Positions 27,586 to 38,250 of a stretch of 64,000 nt of DNA are shown one piece after another. Source of the stretch: Macrocystis pyrifera (lineage: Eukaryota; Sar; Phaeophyceae; Laminariales; Laminariaceae); contig JASSKH010000011.1 of assembly GCA_031763025.1 (NCBI GenBank), positions 12,746,580 through 12,810,579 of the forward strand. Direction: 5' to 3'. Each line of letters opens with the position of its first letter. Position 1 is the first letter of the stretch. A program made the translations under genes and the position numbers. A model generated the notes under the pieces. The model was not told where the DNA came from. It worked only from the letters and a program-made list of their open reading frames with translations, and searched no databases.

Positions 27586-27690
27586 GAACCCTTTTGGTAC
27601 TGTTTGTTAGTACTGCAGTCAGTCCCGTTTTGGGGACAAACTACGTAGAATTTGACTGGTTTGTCCCCGAGACGGGACTGCTGTCCGGCG
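27586..27690. mobile_element. MITE with CCCGTTTTGGGGACAAAC arms
   Basis: GTCAGTCCCGTTTTGGGGAC / GTCCCCGAGACGGGACTG pair across a short loop; left end AACCCTTTTGG. Same family as 13.7 kb. Confidence 0.82.
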
Positions 27691-27739
27691 AGGTTGCTTT
27701 TCGTACACAGCTGCGGGATTAAAACTGCTGCACTGCTAC

Positions 27740-28045
27740 AGGTGGCTTGGTAGGTGGTCCGCGAGCCTATCAAGATCAATTTCGTGAGTTCGAGTCTCAC
27801 CGAGTGCATGCTCGTAGGGACTTTTTCTTGCGTACAATTGGTTAGCGGAAAGCGCGAGAGCGTGAGTTAGCTGTACATTCGATGAAAATCGACGAGCAGT
27901 GGGAATGCTGAACCCTATGCGCGATAAAAACTAAAGGCACGTACCGGGGGGGAGAAGGGACGACACCTGTGACCACGGCTTGTCCAGAAGATCGTCGAGG
28001 GTAAAACCTCCTACGAGTGGGCTGGAAAGTAAAAGTGATGATGAA
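27740..28045 (+). mobile_element. tRNA-derived SINE, copy 2
   Basis: GTGGCTTGGTAGGTGG is A-box-like; GTGAGTTCGAGTCTCAC is a perfect T-arm with B box. The body runs through AAAGCGCGAGAGCGTGAGTT and GTGACCACGGCTTGTCCAG to GGAAAGTAAAAGTGATGATG. It lies 100 bp before the P5CR first exon. Not a functional tRNA: the rest of the cloverleaf is not maintained. Confidence 0.9.
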
Positions 28046-28143
28046 ACTATATATTACACCTGGTACCTGGTGCTTAATACGGTTGTATTTTTTTTGTGTG
28101 TATTTTTTTTCTCGTTGTCCTGTTAATGTTTGTTTTTCAACAG

Positions 28144-30044
28144 CTGCTGGGAGGGCACCGAGATCGACCAGGAAGTCCAGCTGAGCACCATGCCCGCCAC
28201 CAACCCCAAGCTCGGATTCATCGGAGCAGGCATGATGTCGAGCGCGATGATCAACGGAATCATCGCCGCGAAGGTGACTTGTTTTTGTTTCACATACAAA
28301 TCAAAATACATACGAATTCCATTTTTTTTTTCTGTTCTTGTTTGTTTTGTCGTCCTTTTAATAACTTTCCAGCTGAACTCAAAGGAATCAGTGCGATTAT
28401 TTATTCGTACGCATATGTTGCGGTGTTGTCATCATTAATATTAATAGTGCCTTTTATTAGCCCTACTCCTGGGAGTACCGTGTATCTTAAGAGACGAAGT
28501 TCTCCAAAACATGCTTTGCAGGGGGCGCACCGGACGAAAATGGCGGTTTTGGGAAGATATCGTCGAGACCTTTCCGTATTAACGCCCCGCTCGGCGTTTT
28601 TTTTTTTTCACTCTCCCCTTTGTCGAGAAAATCTTACGGCAGGGCACTGGCACAATATGCACTGGCAGTAGTAATCCACTGGTTGACCTGGCCAGTATAC
28701 TTGCCACTACTTCTAATATCACGTACGCCCAAGAAACCTGCCTTAGTTTTGTGCGGAAACCCACCACACGCGCTTCGGGAGGAGAGAGTAGGGAGGAGAG
28801 ACAGCAGTATACTGCTGCCATCCAGTATACTGATCGGTTTTGGCGACAGTGTCATTGCTACTGACTGGGTCAGCCAGTGCCCAGCCCTAGAAAATCGTCT
28901 TTGAGATTCGTCTGAGAGAGGGAATGTTGTATCTTAAGGGCTATACGGTAGCTGCCCTTAATGGGATCAATTTGGCTTCGTCAACATTTTTTTTCTTGTC
29001 AGCACTTTTTACTCTTCCGGCCTCAATGGAGTCAGTTTGGCTTCGTTTTTATTTTTTCGTCGATACTATTGCTACTTTTCCGGTTCGACTCGTGGGTGTG
29101 CTTTTCCTACAAACGGACTCATCCCCACGATAAGGTACTGCTGTACTCTTTTTTGTTTTCGTTATGGTCGTAATTTTGTGCTCTCCAGTTCCAACCTCTT
29201 CCGAGTTAGGCTGCTGGAAAGTGAAAGTGATTTAAAAAAACAAAACAAAACAAAAAAAAAAAGTCGAACTCGTGGGAGGTTTTCATGATAGTGTGCTTTA
29301 CTGTAGTACGTCGTGCAAGTATGCGCGGGGGAAATATAGTATTCAGCACCAAATATTGTGTGTAAACGTAGGCGGGTGCCTGGTTTTTGGGTATATATCT
29401 TGGGTTCTGCTTATTACTAGCATGTACTACGGTTAGTATCCCCCCGTTTAATTAATGGTATATCATATGGAGGTACCAACCCTGGTTGATATTACGAATC
29501 GGGTAGGTACCGGGGTACAGGAGAAGGAGATAACTAGATGTGCCCTTGGAGATGTTGCCCTCAGTGCAATCATCGCGGCTACTGCTGTAAGGTGCCCTTG
29601 ATTCGTCATCGTTTTTTGCGTTCCAGCTCAATTCATAGGAGGTGTCGTCTGTATCTGCGTCTGTGCCTGCGCCTGTGTTTTGTGTGTGTTTACAGGTGTA
29701 CCTGTATCTGTGTCCGAGTCTGTGCCTGTGCCACATGTCTGCGTCTGTGCCTGTATCTGCTTCTGCACCTGTGCATGTCTCTGTGTTTTCTCTCTTTGGT
29801 CATCTATAGCTGTGTTTGTCTGTGTCTGCTGTGTGTCTCGTGTCTGTCTGCTGTGTGCCTCTACCTCTACCTGTTTCTGTGTCTGCACACGTGGCTACAT
29901 CTGATGCTCCTGTATATGTGTATGCACCTGTGTCGACCTGTGCTTCTAGATGTGTATTTCTGTGTCCGTGTCAGTTATGTGTATGCACCTGCGTCTGTGG
30001 CTGCGCCTGTGTACCTGCATCTGTGACTGCGCCTGTGTTACCTG

Positions 30045-30075
<31 letters not shown>

Positions 30076-33000
30076 ATTATCTGTTTATACCTGTATCTGC
30101 TGTGTCAGCGTCTGTTTATACCTGTATCTGTGTATTATCTGTTTATACCTGTACCTGGTATCTGCTGTGTCAGCGTCTGTTTCTGATCCGTATCTATCTG
30201 CATCTGTGTTTGTATGTGTCTGCTCGGCCCAACAGGTGACGAAGCCCGACCACATTATCGCTAGCGACGTGTACCAGCCCAGCCTCGACAGACTGTCGAC
30301 GTCGGGCATCCGGACGTCTCAAAACAACATGGAGGCGAGTGGCCGACCATGCTCCATAAGACGAGACACAGGCCTGACATGCCTCTGCATCGCACCGCTT
30401 TAAAATCATAGCAGCGCAGCAGATCCCTCAACAGGAGTAAAAGGTTCCGTCCTGCGTTCGTCAATACGTATTGCATGTTGTTGAGTTGCCGCCATGTACC
30501 GACGAGGCGGGAAAAACTGCGTGGAATGAGTGTGGAGTGGTTTGTGGGATAGGACATACAGTAGTGTCGCTCCCTCTATAGTGCTACTATTAATAATAGT
30601 ATGCGGCAGTCAGCCAACAATACCGACGGTATAGCGGCAACGAACCGGCACTATTTACGCCGCACACTGCCGCACTGTCGCACTGGTTCATACGTTCATA
30701 CATGCCAAGCGATCTCACCGGCACTATATATAGGGCAGCCGGCAATATACCATACTCAACCGGCACTACAGAGCTATAGAGGGACCACTACTGTAAAGCA
30801 ATCACCAGCGCTGTTCACGGGTCATGACTCGACCCGACAAAAGGTCTTCAAAACCTCAAGGGCCGGGTCGGGTCGGGTCGGGTCGAGTCGGGTCGGGTCA
30901 GAAGGTATTCTAAGAATCTCGCGGTTATAGTCTAGTCGGGCCGGGTCGGGTCGGATGGGGATAGGTTTCCCTATCCGACCCGACCCGCAAGTTTTGAACC
31001 GACCCGTGAACAGCAGTGCTGGAAGAATCAGGCATCAACCCTTTTAGTTAATACTGCAGTCCCGTTCTGGAGACAAACTACTTACAAATAGAGTGCTTCG
31101 TCTTCTATACGGGACTGCAGTACTAACGGTCCTACTGTAGAAGGGTTAATGATGTTTGAACGGCATCCTTTCTGGGGACGAGCTTGTATAGAAGGAAAAG
31201 GGCTCTTGTGCAGAAGTGCGCGTGTTTTGTGTGTTTATTTTTGCGCGCGCTTGTTTTGTTTTTGTGTTGCCTGTTTTGTGCGTATTTTGTGTGTTTTGTA
31301 TGCTTGTGTGTCTGAGCGGGTGGTTTGTGTGTATTCTATCATAATCGCCATCGAGCACACTCGTATCCTACAGCAGTACTTATCCTTGTAGAAGGGCTAA
31401 AAGTCCATGAGTTTGATTACGTAGTTGATGAGACTACTCGTAGTCTCCTGCTGTAGTTGGTTATACCTGGTAATTGTTACAATATTCTTATTTCACCTGG
31501 TACTTGGTCAGTTTGAATATTTTGGTCATTTTCGTCATTTTGGCGTTTTTAATCCTTGGATCACTTTTATTACGCCCATATGATTCAAAACGCAAAGCAG
31601 TATTTGAATATTTCCAGTCGTTTTTTATTATTATTATTGTTTTGTCAATTTATTGTCACATCTTGATTTTTTTTTTGTTTCTTGACTATTGACGATGACG
31701 GTATCGATGATGTCAGGTTGTGTCGGGCGCCGACGTGGTCATCTTGGCGGTGAAGCCCGACATCATCCCCGCGGTGCTCAAGGAGATCGACCAGCACCTC
31801 ACGAAGGACTCGCTCGTCATCTCCATCGCTGCGGGCGTGCCGCTGGCCGTCTTGGAGCAGGTTAGTGCACGAAAGAAAATGATTCGTACTCACACCAATC
31901 ATGTCGTATAAGATCCCCACATCATGATCTGGATTTTTTGCCAGCACCTCGGATCCCCAAATCATTTTCTAGATTTTTGCCAGCACCTCACAAACGAATG
32001 ACTCTCGCATCGTCTCCATCGCCAGGGGCGTGCCAACTGGCCGTCCCAGAGCAGGTGAGCGAACGAACGAAATGATTCTTACTCGTACAGATCAGATCCT
32101 CAGATCATGATCTAGATCTTACCAGCACCTCACGACCATCCCCCATCGTCGTGTCCCTCGCTTGCGGGCGTGCCCCTGACGGTCTTGGACCAGGAGACGC
32201 ATCGAGTCAAACCGATTCGAACTCGTGCCCAAATCATGATATAGTCCCTACGGGCGGGCAGACACCTGATCTTCGTGATGTACGTGATCTAGACTGGGCC
32301 AGCTATTACGGGGGGCCCATAGTAAATATTACCTGCGGTACACACAAAAACCTGTATATTTCCCTAATTTTACTGACAATATTTTGTCCTATTTACTATG
32401 GCCCCCCGTAATGGATCACCTCATTGTGTCTAAAGCTGCGGGCGTGCGCCTCTGGCCGTCTTGGAGCACGCGGTTTAACGAAATAAACTTGGTTTGTACC
32501 ATTGCGGGGGACCATAGTAAATAGGACCCACGGTACACACAAAAACCTTTATATTTGACTATTTTTTACTAACAATATTTGGTCCTATTTACTACAGTCC
32601 CCCGTACTATTTATAGTACAGATCAGACCCCCAAGTTGTCGTGATGTTAGTGCAGCAGACTCGCTCGTCGTCTCCGTCGCTGCGAGCGTGCCGCTTTTGC
32701 CCATCTTGGAGCTGAGGTGGATATAAAAAAAAGAAGAATGATTGGGAGACATTCGTACATACCATATCCCCAAACGATCCTCTAGATCTGTCAGGACATA
32801 GATGATGTATAGATAATCTGTCAGGAGATTGATAATGTAGAGATGATCTGTCAGGAGATAGATGGTTTATAGATGATCTGCATGGTCTAGATGATGTATA
32901 GATGCTCTGGCAGGAGATAGATGGTGTATAGATGATCTGTCAGGAGATAGATGATGTATAGATGATCTGGCAGGAGATAGATGATGTGTAGATGATCTGG

Positions 33001-36000
33001 CAGGAGATAGACGATGTATAGATGATCTGTCAGGAGATAGATGATGTATAGATGATCTGTCAGGAGATAGATGATGTATAGGTGATCTGCATGATGTGAT
33101 GAAGATGATGTTGCCGTTTGGACCAGATGAGTGAACCAACCAAAAAGGGCTCGAACCAGATTCTCCTACTATTACGGGGGACCATAGCAAATAGGACCAA
33201 ATATTATTGGTAAAAATAGGTAAAATATCAAGGTTTTTTGTGTGTACCGTAGGTCCTACCGGTATTTACTATGGTCCCCCGTAATATCATATGCCTGGAA
33301 CATGTGTACCTTATTGTTTTTATGTTATTTTCACTGTACGAGAGGGCGGAAAGGGCAGTTTCAAGTCAAAAGCCACCTGACAAGGCCGCAGCGCGCAAGC
33401 AAGCCTGTCAAAACCACAACCACGACTTTTAATTTCACCCCTCACGACCTACTTGATATGTCCAGTCAAAATTAGCGACCGTTTGTACCCGTTTTTTTTC
33501 ATGCATCGACCTGCTCTTCCCCGCCCCCCCCCCCCCCCCCCCCCCCCGCCTCCTTCCCGGGTTTGTTTTTTCTCTTGCCTCACCAGGAGCACCGCACCCG
33601 TGGTTGTCTGAGGTGTGGCAGCAGCAACGCAAACAACCTGACTCCCTCCCCACCCTCTTCCCACCTCCCACCTTCCCCCTCCTCGTCTCTCCCCCTCCCT
33701 CGTTTCCCCTCCTCCTCCCTCTCCCCTCCCCGTCCACCCTCCCCCCAACCCCCCCCCGCCCCCTTGCGCCCCCCCCCCCCGGGCTTTTCAGTTGGCGCCT
33801 GGCAAGCGAGTGGTGAGGGTAATGCCCAACACCCCCTGCCTGGTCTCGGAGAGCGCTGCCGCGTTTGCTTTGGGATCTGTTGCTACGGACGAGGACAAGG
33901 AGGTAGTTCAGAGTCTTCTCGGGGCCGTTGGCTATGCTTGCGAGGTCAAGGAGTCGCAGCTTGATGGTGAGGAGTAGGGGGGGGGAGGGGATGTACTCAA
34001 TATCATGCATGACCGTAGTCGGGGGGGGGGGGGGGGGGGGGTGAACTGAGCTATAGCTAGGAGGGGTTGGGCGGGGGCGGGAGGGGGAGGGGAGCTAACT
34101 GGTCGGGAGGTCGAATGGGGGGGGGAGTAGGAGAGGAGGCGAGGGGCGGGGAGAAGGGGGGGGGAGATGGAGGGGGACTAGGGGGGGCGTCAACGCTAAC
34201 TGATCGGGGAGTGGAATGGGGGGGGGGGGGGGGGTTGGGGAGGGGATGGGGAGGAAGGGAGGGGAGAAGGGAGGTGGGGGAGGGGGGTTTACTCATGTCA
34301 TTGATGGCCGTAGTGGTATGATCATAGACCCTCGCACCCCTTGGAAGGGTGGGGGGGGTGCAGGGGGTTTACTACATACCAGGGTAGACGTAGCGAGCGA
34401 GAAAAATTCACTCGGATGGAGGTTAAGGAGGACCAACAAGCAAGACACGGAGATAGCAATTGACTGCACGCAACAAGATGGTGGAAAGGTCCAGGCCGTA
34501 AAACACTATTAACAACGCACTTTTTTGTGGGGGAAACTAAACATCTTGGCACTGCCGTACGTATTTTTTCCAACCCCTCTTGTTCAGCCCTTTTGCTACA
34601 GCCACGCGTGTCTCGCTCGCAGCAACGCCGCTTACCCCCCCCCCCCCCCCCCCCCCCCCCCTCCCTCCTCTCTCTCCTCCCTCGCGCGTTTTCCCCCCCC
34701 CCCCTTCTCCCATCCCTTTGTTCACCACGCTCTTTCATCATCATCTTCATCATCATCATCGTCATCATCATCACCATCAACCATTGTCATCACCATCAAC
34801 CATTGTCATCACCGTCAACCATTGTCATCTATCAATCACCATAATAATCACCACCACCACCATTATCATCCTCATCATCCTCATCATCGCTATCGACTTC
34901 TGGCGTGGTTGCGATGACATACACATACAATACACAACACCATTGAAAAAATATATAACAACAGCGGTGACGGGGGTCAGTGGCAGCGGGCCGGCGTACA
35001 TCTTCGTGCTGATCGAGGCCCTCGCCGACGGCGGCGTCCGCATGGGCTTGCCTCGCGCCACGGCTCTCAAGCTGGCGGCGCAGACGGTCAAGGGAGCCGC
35101 GACTATGGTGCTCGAGACCGGGACACACCCAGGTGCCAAACACATGAGTACCTGGTACCAATAGTATACCACTGTTTGTAGTATTCCATACACTTTTTTC
35201 AAGTCTCATTCCATGGTGGGGGTTTGCACTTCTTGGACAGCTTTTTTTTTCTAACCTCTGGGGCTCCTAAAGGGAGCAAACTGTCGGTTTGTGTTTTCGG
35301 TTTGTGTTTTGATATATGTTAACTCGCGAGTGGAATGCGTTTGGTCTGGTTGCGGAACACCCTTTTCGCCAAGGTCATGTTTTAGGTGAGATATTGACCT
35401 CCTTGTACCCTAGTATATGCATGGAGCTCAGAAAACAGTAAGCCACCACTCCTAAGGGGGCATTGGTCCAGAAATGCTATTACATGTTGCATGTTATTTC
35501 GGGAGACCACAGTAAATAGGACCAAATATTGTTAGTAGAAATAGGTAAATATATAGGTTTTTGTGTGTGCCGTAGGTCCTATTAACTATGGTCCCCCGTA
35601 CTAGGGATGTACAGAGCGAAAGAGGCTTGCCACGATAGGAGTACGTATAGATGATACCAGGTAGCACTTTTTTGGCCAATCTATTTTCTGACTGAGATGG
35701 GGCTTCCCGGTCTCAGGTTAGGAACTACAGTGTTATTAAACTACTACAGGTAACCCCACACTTTTTTTTTTTTTTTTTTTTTTGAAATTACAAGAAAAGA
35801 ACAGAAGAATCGAGAAAAGCCTCTTTTACCGTGGTCGGGAAAAATAAACGAGAGCGCTGAAAACCGCCGTCTAGCCAAAACCTAACCCTAACCCATCATG
35901 CTGGGGTGTACTGTATCGTACATGTCGCTCTGCTTTCGATGATCCTCCCCCCCCCCCCCCCCCCCCCTATGACTATGGCCATGTATGATATCGAGTACAC

Positions 36001-36243
36001 CCTCACCCCCCCCCCCCCCCCCTTATCCCCCCTCCCTGAAAGGAAAAGCCGCCTCTTAAGCGGTTCTTAGTAGGATGCAGCTCACCCTTCGTGCGACTCG
36101 CCAAACGCCTCACGTTTTCGCTTCGCTCTTGGTGCAAGCAATGTCTGCCTGGAAGATGAAAACCCCGACGTGCTCCGTCCCGGCATTGTAGGGATGCGAG
36201 GGTCTATTAAGGTCATACGACTACGCCATGCATGACAATGAGT

Positions 36244-36281
<38 letters not shown>

Positions 36282-36482
36282 CCTCCCTGCACGCTCTGCA
36301 TTGCCTCTCATCGCATTCCGTTGGGACGACTAGCCGTCCTGAAGGACCAGGTCTGCAGCCCGGGAGGCACGACGATCGCTGCTGTCGAAGCTCTGGAGAA
36401 GAACGGATTCCGCGCCGCCGCTATAGCTGCCGTCGTAGCTGCCACCACGAGGTCCGTGGCAATGCGCGACTCCAAGAAATAG
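28144..36482 (+). CDS. P5CR: Pyrroline-5-carboxylate reductase, complete, six coding exons
   Basis: Reduces 1-pyrroline-5-carboxylate to L-proline with NAD(P)H, the last step of proline synthesis. Coding exons: 28190-28273, 30236-30334, 31717-31860, 33792-33966, 34965-35132, 36334-36482; 819 nt, 272 residues plus stop, the usual family length, with no frame break. The N-terminal Rossmann motif is [17 protein letters not shown]; the C-terminal dimer/substrate domain has [13 protein letters not shown] and the signature [18 protein letters not shown]. Introns join in phases 0,0,0,1,1. The first exon begins after an acceptor at 28143, so the 5' UTR is probably spliced; ATG at 28190 is chosen because it opens the Rossmann fold. 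No clear targeting peptide is seen, suggesting a cytosolic enzyme (inference). Confidence 0.96.
28190..28273 (+). CDS. P5CR: P5CR exon 1 (coding): dinucleotide-binding motif
   Basis: [20 protein letters not shown] opens the protein; GxGxM is the NAD(P)-binding loop. Donor AAG|gtgact, phase 0. The frame stays open upstream to the acceptor at 28143 ([15 protein letters not shown]), so a longer N-terminus is possible. Confidence 0.93.
28640..28888. mobile_element. 255-bp MITE, copy 2, in P5CR intron 1
   Basis: CAGGGCACTGGCACAATATG to CCAGTGCCCAGCCCT; the best preserved of the three copies. Confidence 0.88.
28889..29634. other. P5CR intron 1 middle, no gene
   Basis: Includes a SINE 3'-end fragment with A-rich tail (29185-29265), and 29310-29455, which may be a badly eroded MITE (GGGGGAAATATAG...ATCCCCCCG). 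Confidence 0.55.
29635..30225. repeat. CTGTGTCTGTGCCTGTATCTG minisatellite
   Basis: About 590 bp of 6-bp-based CTGTRY units filling the 3' part of P5CR intron 1 up to the exon 2 acceptor. Ser/Val/Cys-rich ORFs are artefacts. Confidence 0.9.
30236..30334 (+). CDS. P5CR: P5CR exon 2, ending at a GC donor
   Basis: 33 codons, cccaacag|GTG to ATGGAG|gcgagt. Reads [20 protein letters not shown], the second beta strand of the Rossmann fold. The only phase-consistent donor begins GC; it is needed to reach VVSGADV in exon 3. Confidence 0.9.
30568..30786. mobile_element. 215-bp TIR element (GTCCCTCTATAGTGC), copy 1
   Basis: Ends TCCCTCTATAGTGC / GCACTACAGAG...GAGGGAC. Interior GCGGCAGTCAGCCAACAATA is shared almost unchanged with 40882-41084. 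Confidence 0.88.
30828..30995. repeat. GGGTC/GACCC inverted satellite
   Basis: Runs of GGGTCGGGTCGGGTCG followed by CCCGACCCGACCC. Relatives at 57585-57735 and 58240-58512. Confidence 0.85.
31034..31147. mobile_element. MITE with CCCGTTCTGGAGACAAAC arms
   Basis: CAACCCTTTTAGT / GAAGGGTT ends and TACTGCAGTCCCGTTCTGG / ACGGGACTGCAGTACTAA arms. Confidence 0.83.
31717..31860 (+). CDS. P5CR: P5CR exon 3
   Basis: 48 codons, gtcag|GTT to GAGCAG|gttagt. Contains [20 protein letters not shown] and [16 protein letters not shown], the conserved [10 protein letters not shown] strand and iSi.AGv block. Its 3' half recurs as decayed copies through the next 0.9 kb. Confidence 0.95.
32305..32411. mobile_element. 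TTACGGGGG MITE inside the exon-copy array
   Basis: TTACGGGGGGCCCATAGTAAA to CTATGGCCCCCCGTAA; inserted after the array formed. Confidence 0.92.
32502..32607. mobile_element. TTACGGGGG MITE inside the exon-copy array
   Basis: Left end TTGCGGGGGACCATAG, right end CAGTCCCCCGTAC; slightly eroded termini. Confidence 0.9.
32775..33105. repeat. 30-bp minisatellite GATGATCTGTCAGGAGATAG
   Basis: About ten units with TGTC/TGGC and one TGCATGG variant; lies in P5CR intron 3. The units are contiguous, without spacers. Confidence 0.92.
33172..33284. mobile_element. TTACGGGGG MITE with a TACCGGTA insert
   Basis: Perfect outer ends flanked by TA; TACCGGTA at 33257-33264 replaces TA in the inner inverted block. 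Confidence 0.93.
33520..33791. repeat. Poly-C and pyrimidine-rich tract before P5CR exon 4
   Basis: C22 run at 33525, then CTCCC-rich DNA and further C runs up to the acceptor tttcag. Confidence 0.8.
33792..33966 (+). CDS. P5CR: P5CR exon 4
   Basis: Acceptor gcttttcag| follows a long C-rich tract. Reads [20 protein letters not shown], the RvMPNtP motif, then a [15 protein letters not shown] helix. Phase 0 to 1, donor GATG|gtgagg. Confidence 0.95.
33967..34345. repeat. G-rich tract with type A tail fragments (minus)
   Basis: Fragments ATGTACTCAATATCATGCAT (33990) and GGCCGTAGTGGTATGATCAT (34304) are type A 3' ends. Between them lie G-rich repeats with a duplicated GCTAACTGATCGGGGAGT-like block. 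Confidence 0.75.
34637..34890. repeat. C24 tract and CATCAT/ATCAACCATTGTCATC repeats
   Basis: Fills P5CR intron 4 from the C run to about 75 bp before exon 5. His/Ser-rich ORFs are artefacts. Confidence 0.85.
34965..35132 (+). CDS. P5CR: P5CR exon 5: GSGPAY motif
   Basis: Acceptor aacaacag|, phase 1; reads [20 protein letters not shown], then the ADGGV.MGLPR helix and [11 protein letters not shown]. Donor CCAG|gtgcca, phase 1. Confidence 0.95.
35498..35601. mobile_element. TTACGGGGG MITE in P5CR intron 5
   Basis: Left end TTTCGGGAGACCACAG eroded, right end CTATGGTCCCCCGTAC; body standard. Confidence 0.9.
36040..36278 (+). mobile_element. Type A poly-C-tailed repeat, C33 tail
   Basis: AGCCGCCTCTTAAGCGG to GACAATGAGTA and C33. 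A tail fragment of another copy (35967-36022, GATATCGAGTACACCCTCAC) precedes it. The tail ends 55 nt before the last P5CR exon. Confidence 0.86.
36334..36482 (+). CDS. P5CR: P5CR exon 6: family signature and C-terminus
   Basis: Acceptor gacgactag| (phase 1) gives [20 protein letters not shown], the P5CR signature, and ends [11 protein letters not shown] then TAG. The acceptor has a weak local pyrimidine tract; the C33 tail of a repeat element ends 55 nt upstream. Confidence 0.95.
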
Positions 36483-36648
36483 ATGGCAGCGCGCCTCAGC
36501 ATAGCGCATTTCCATAACCATCCCTGTTTTGGGCTCTGTGGTGCCGAGGAGCAGTAGCTAGTATCAATAGTACCCCAAAAAAATACGCAGAATATCCGAG
36601 ATGTTTTAGAGTCGTATGAATACTACAGTAAGTATAAGCTCGATCGAT

Positions 36649-36652
<4 letters not shown>

Positions 36653-36713
<61 letters not shown>
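36653..36713. repeat. (GA)n microsatellite
   Basis: About 28 GA units with one or two interruptions. Confidence 0.93.
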
Positions 36714-36714
<1 letters not shown>

Positions 36715-36897
36715 CCGTGTCGTACCCGCAGGATTTTTCACCAATCAAGAATTCCAACCTGAAAAATTGACAAATCAGAAGTTCGCGGGCACGAAACGTC
36801 TTTCTACTGTTTGTGTAACACCCGAGGTAACCACGCCCTCTCTCCGCTGGGAGAAGTTTCCGAGCCGACTTTCTCCCAAATTAGGAGGAGGGGGAGG

Positions 36898-36965
36898 GGG
36901 TACTCATTTGTTGCTTGCCTTAGTCATGTGACCATTGACCACGCATCCCTTTCGAGGCGGAGCAC
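36898..36965 (-). mobile_element. Type B LINE 3' end (minus)
   Basis: GGGGGTACTCATTTGTTGC, TTGACCACGCATCCC and TTTCGAGGCGGAGCAC are the reverse of the 12.5 kb end; only about 65 bp. Confidence 0.75.
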
Positions 36966-37554
36966 TTAGGGGGGGCAGGGGGGCAAAGTAGCATGCACAT
37001 CGAAAAACAGTGGCTTTTTGGGAGGATGGCCTCGTCGAGATGTTCAGCCATCATTGACGCATCATAGCTCGTCGTTTGTACTTTTTGCTTGGAAATTCGT
37101 CGCATGGGGGTTTTAATGAAGCAAAAACAAGAAAAGAATGGGTGTTTGTGTAAAAGTGGTCTAGGTGTTCATGTTGGGTGCCTTAGAACGCTTCGTACAT
37201 GTCCGTCCTGAGTGGTGCACTAGTAATAGTAGTAGCAGTAGTAGTACTACTACTGGACACAAAGTTGAGCAGAAAAGCCGCCGCCTTTTACTGACGGCAG
37301 TAGTGTCGTGGCTTTTATTTATTTTTTATTTTTATTTTTGTTGTTGTTGGGGGACTATTTTTTTCGACTCGGTGGTGTTTTATAGCGTTTTTTTCATCAC
37401 GGTACGGTACGGTACGGTACGGTACGGGCCCTCAATCGATAGTAGTGACGTCGGAATACTGGCGCAGGCGGAAAGTCTTGTCTCAAGGAAAGGTGTGTTC
37501 CACGCTGAGTTCGGTCTATCCGCTGCTGAGTTTCTTCTTTCGTGGCAGGCTCAA

Positions 37555-38250
37555 GTTCGTATAGGCCTCTTTATCAGGAGGGCTCTCTCTTGTGATACTT
37601 TCTTCCGGGGACTCTTTCCTTTGAATATTTCTTGGGGGACTCTTTTCTTTTGATATTTTCCTGCGGGGCTCTTTCTTGTGAGCAGAGAGTTTCTTTGGAG
37701 AGCTCTTGCCTTTCTCGTGAGATTTTCTCGTTGAGGCTCTTTCTTGTGAGAGCTTTTCTTGCGGGGCTCTTTCTTATAAATTTTTCTCTCGGAGATCTTT
37801 CGTACGAAAAAATCTTGCGGGGCTAACTCTTGCGAGGATTTATGGTGGGACTCTTTTTCTCATGAGAATTTCTTGCAGGGATCTTTCTTAAGATATTTTC
37901 TTGTGGGGGCTACTTCTTATGAGACTTTCTTTTGGGGCTCTTTCTCTTGCGATATTTTCTTGTGAGTCTTTCTCATGACGGTTTCCTCCGGGTGATTTTT
38001 CTTGTGACAGGTTTTTGCGGGGCTCTTTCTTATGAGAGGGTTTCTTGTGGTTCTCTTTCTTGCGAGATTTTCTTGTGGGGGGCTCCTTCTCATGAGAGAG
38101 TTTCCTGTGAGACTCTTTTCTTGTGGCGGTTTCTCGCAGGCCTCTTTTCTTTTGAGAACATCAGGTGTGGGCTCTTTCTTGTGAAGGTTTCTTATGGGAG
38201 TCTTCTTATGCGAATTTCTTGCGGAACTCTTCCGACGGGGCAGTTACTCT
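37555..38250. repeat. Minisatellite GGGGCTCTTTCTTGTGAGA
   Basis: About twenty degenerate 30-36 bp units alternating GGGGCTCTTTCTTRTGAG with TTTTCTTGYG. The ORFs within are Phe/Leu/Ser-rich, with no conserved frame across units. Confidence 0.88.

Larger units (their letters stand above)
31938..32790 (+). repeat. Four to five decayed tandem copies of the P5CR exon 3 3' end plus donor region
   Basis: Copies near 31972-32053, 32124-32190, 32412-32470 and 32640-32720 each keep parts of CACCTCACGAAGGACTCGCT, TCTCCATCGCTGCGGGCGTG and CTTGGAGCAG, followed by intron start sequence (AACGAAATGATTC, ATCATGATCTAGATC). A fifth scrap is at 31938. Two MITEs split the array. Confidence 0.85.

Noticed and set aside
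29538-30403. Cys/Val/Ser-rich + ORFs over 160 codons
   Set aside because: They translate the CTGTGTCTG minisatellite in P5CR intron 1.
32775-33105. CRISPR-like regular repeat
   Set aside because: Units are contiguous, with no unique spacers, and the host is eukaryotic; it is a minisatellite.
33435-34010. 191-codon minus ORF
   Set aside because: Gly/Arg-rich by-product of pyrimidine-rich DNA, antisense to P5CR exon 4.
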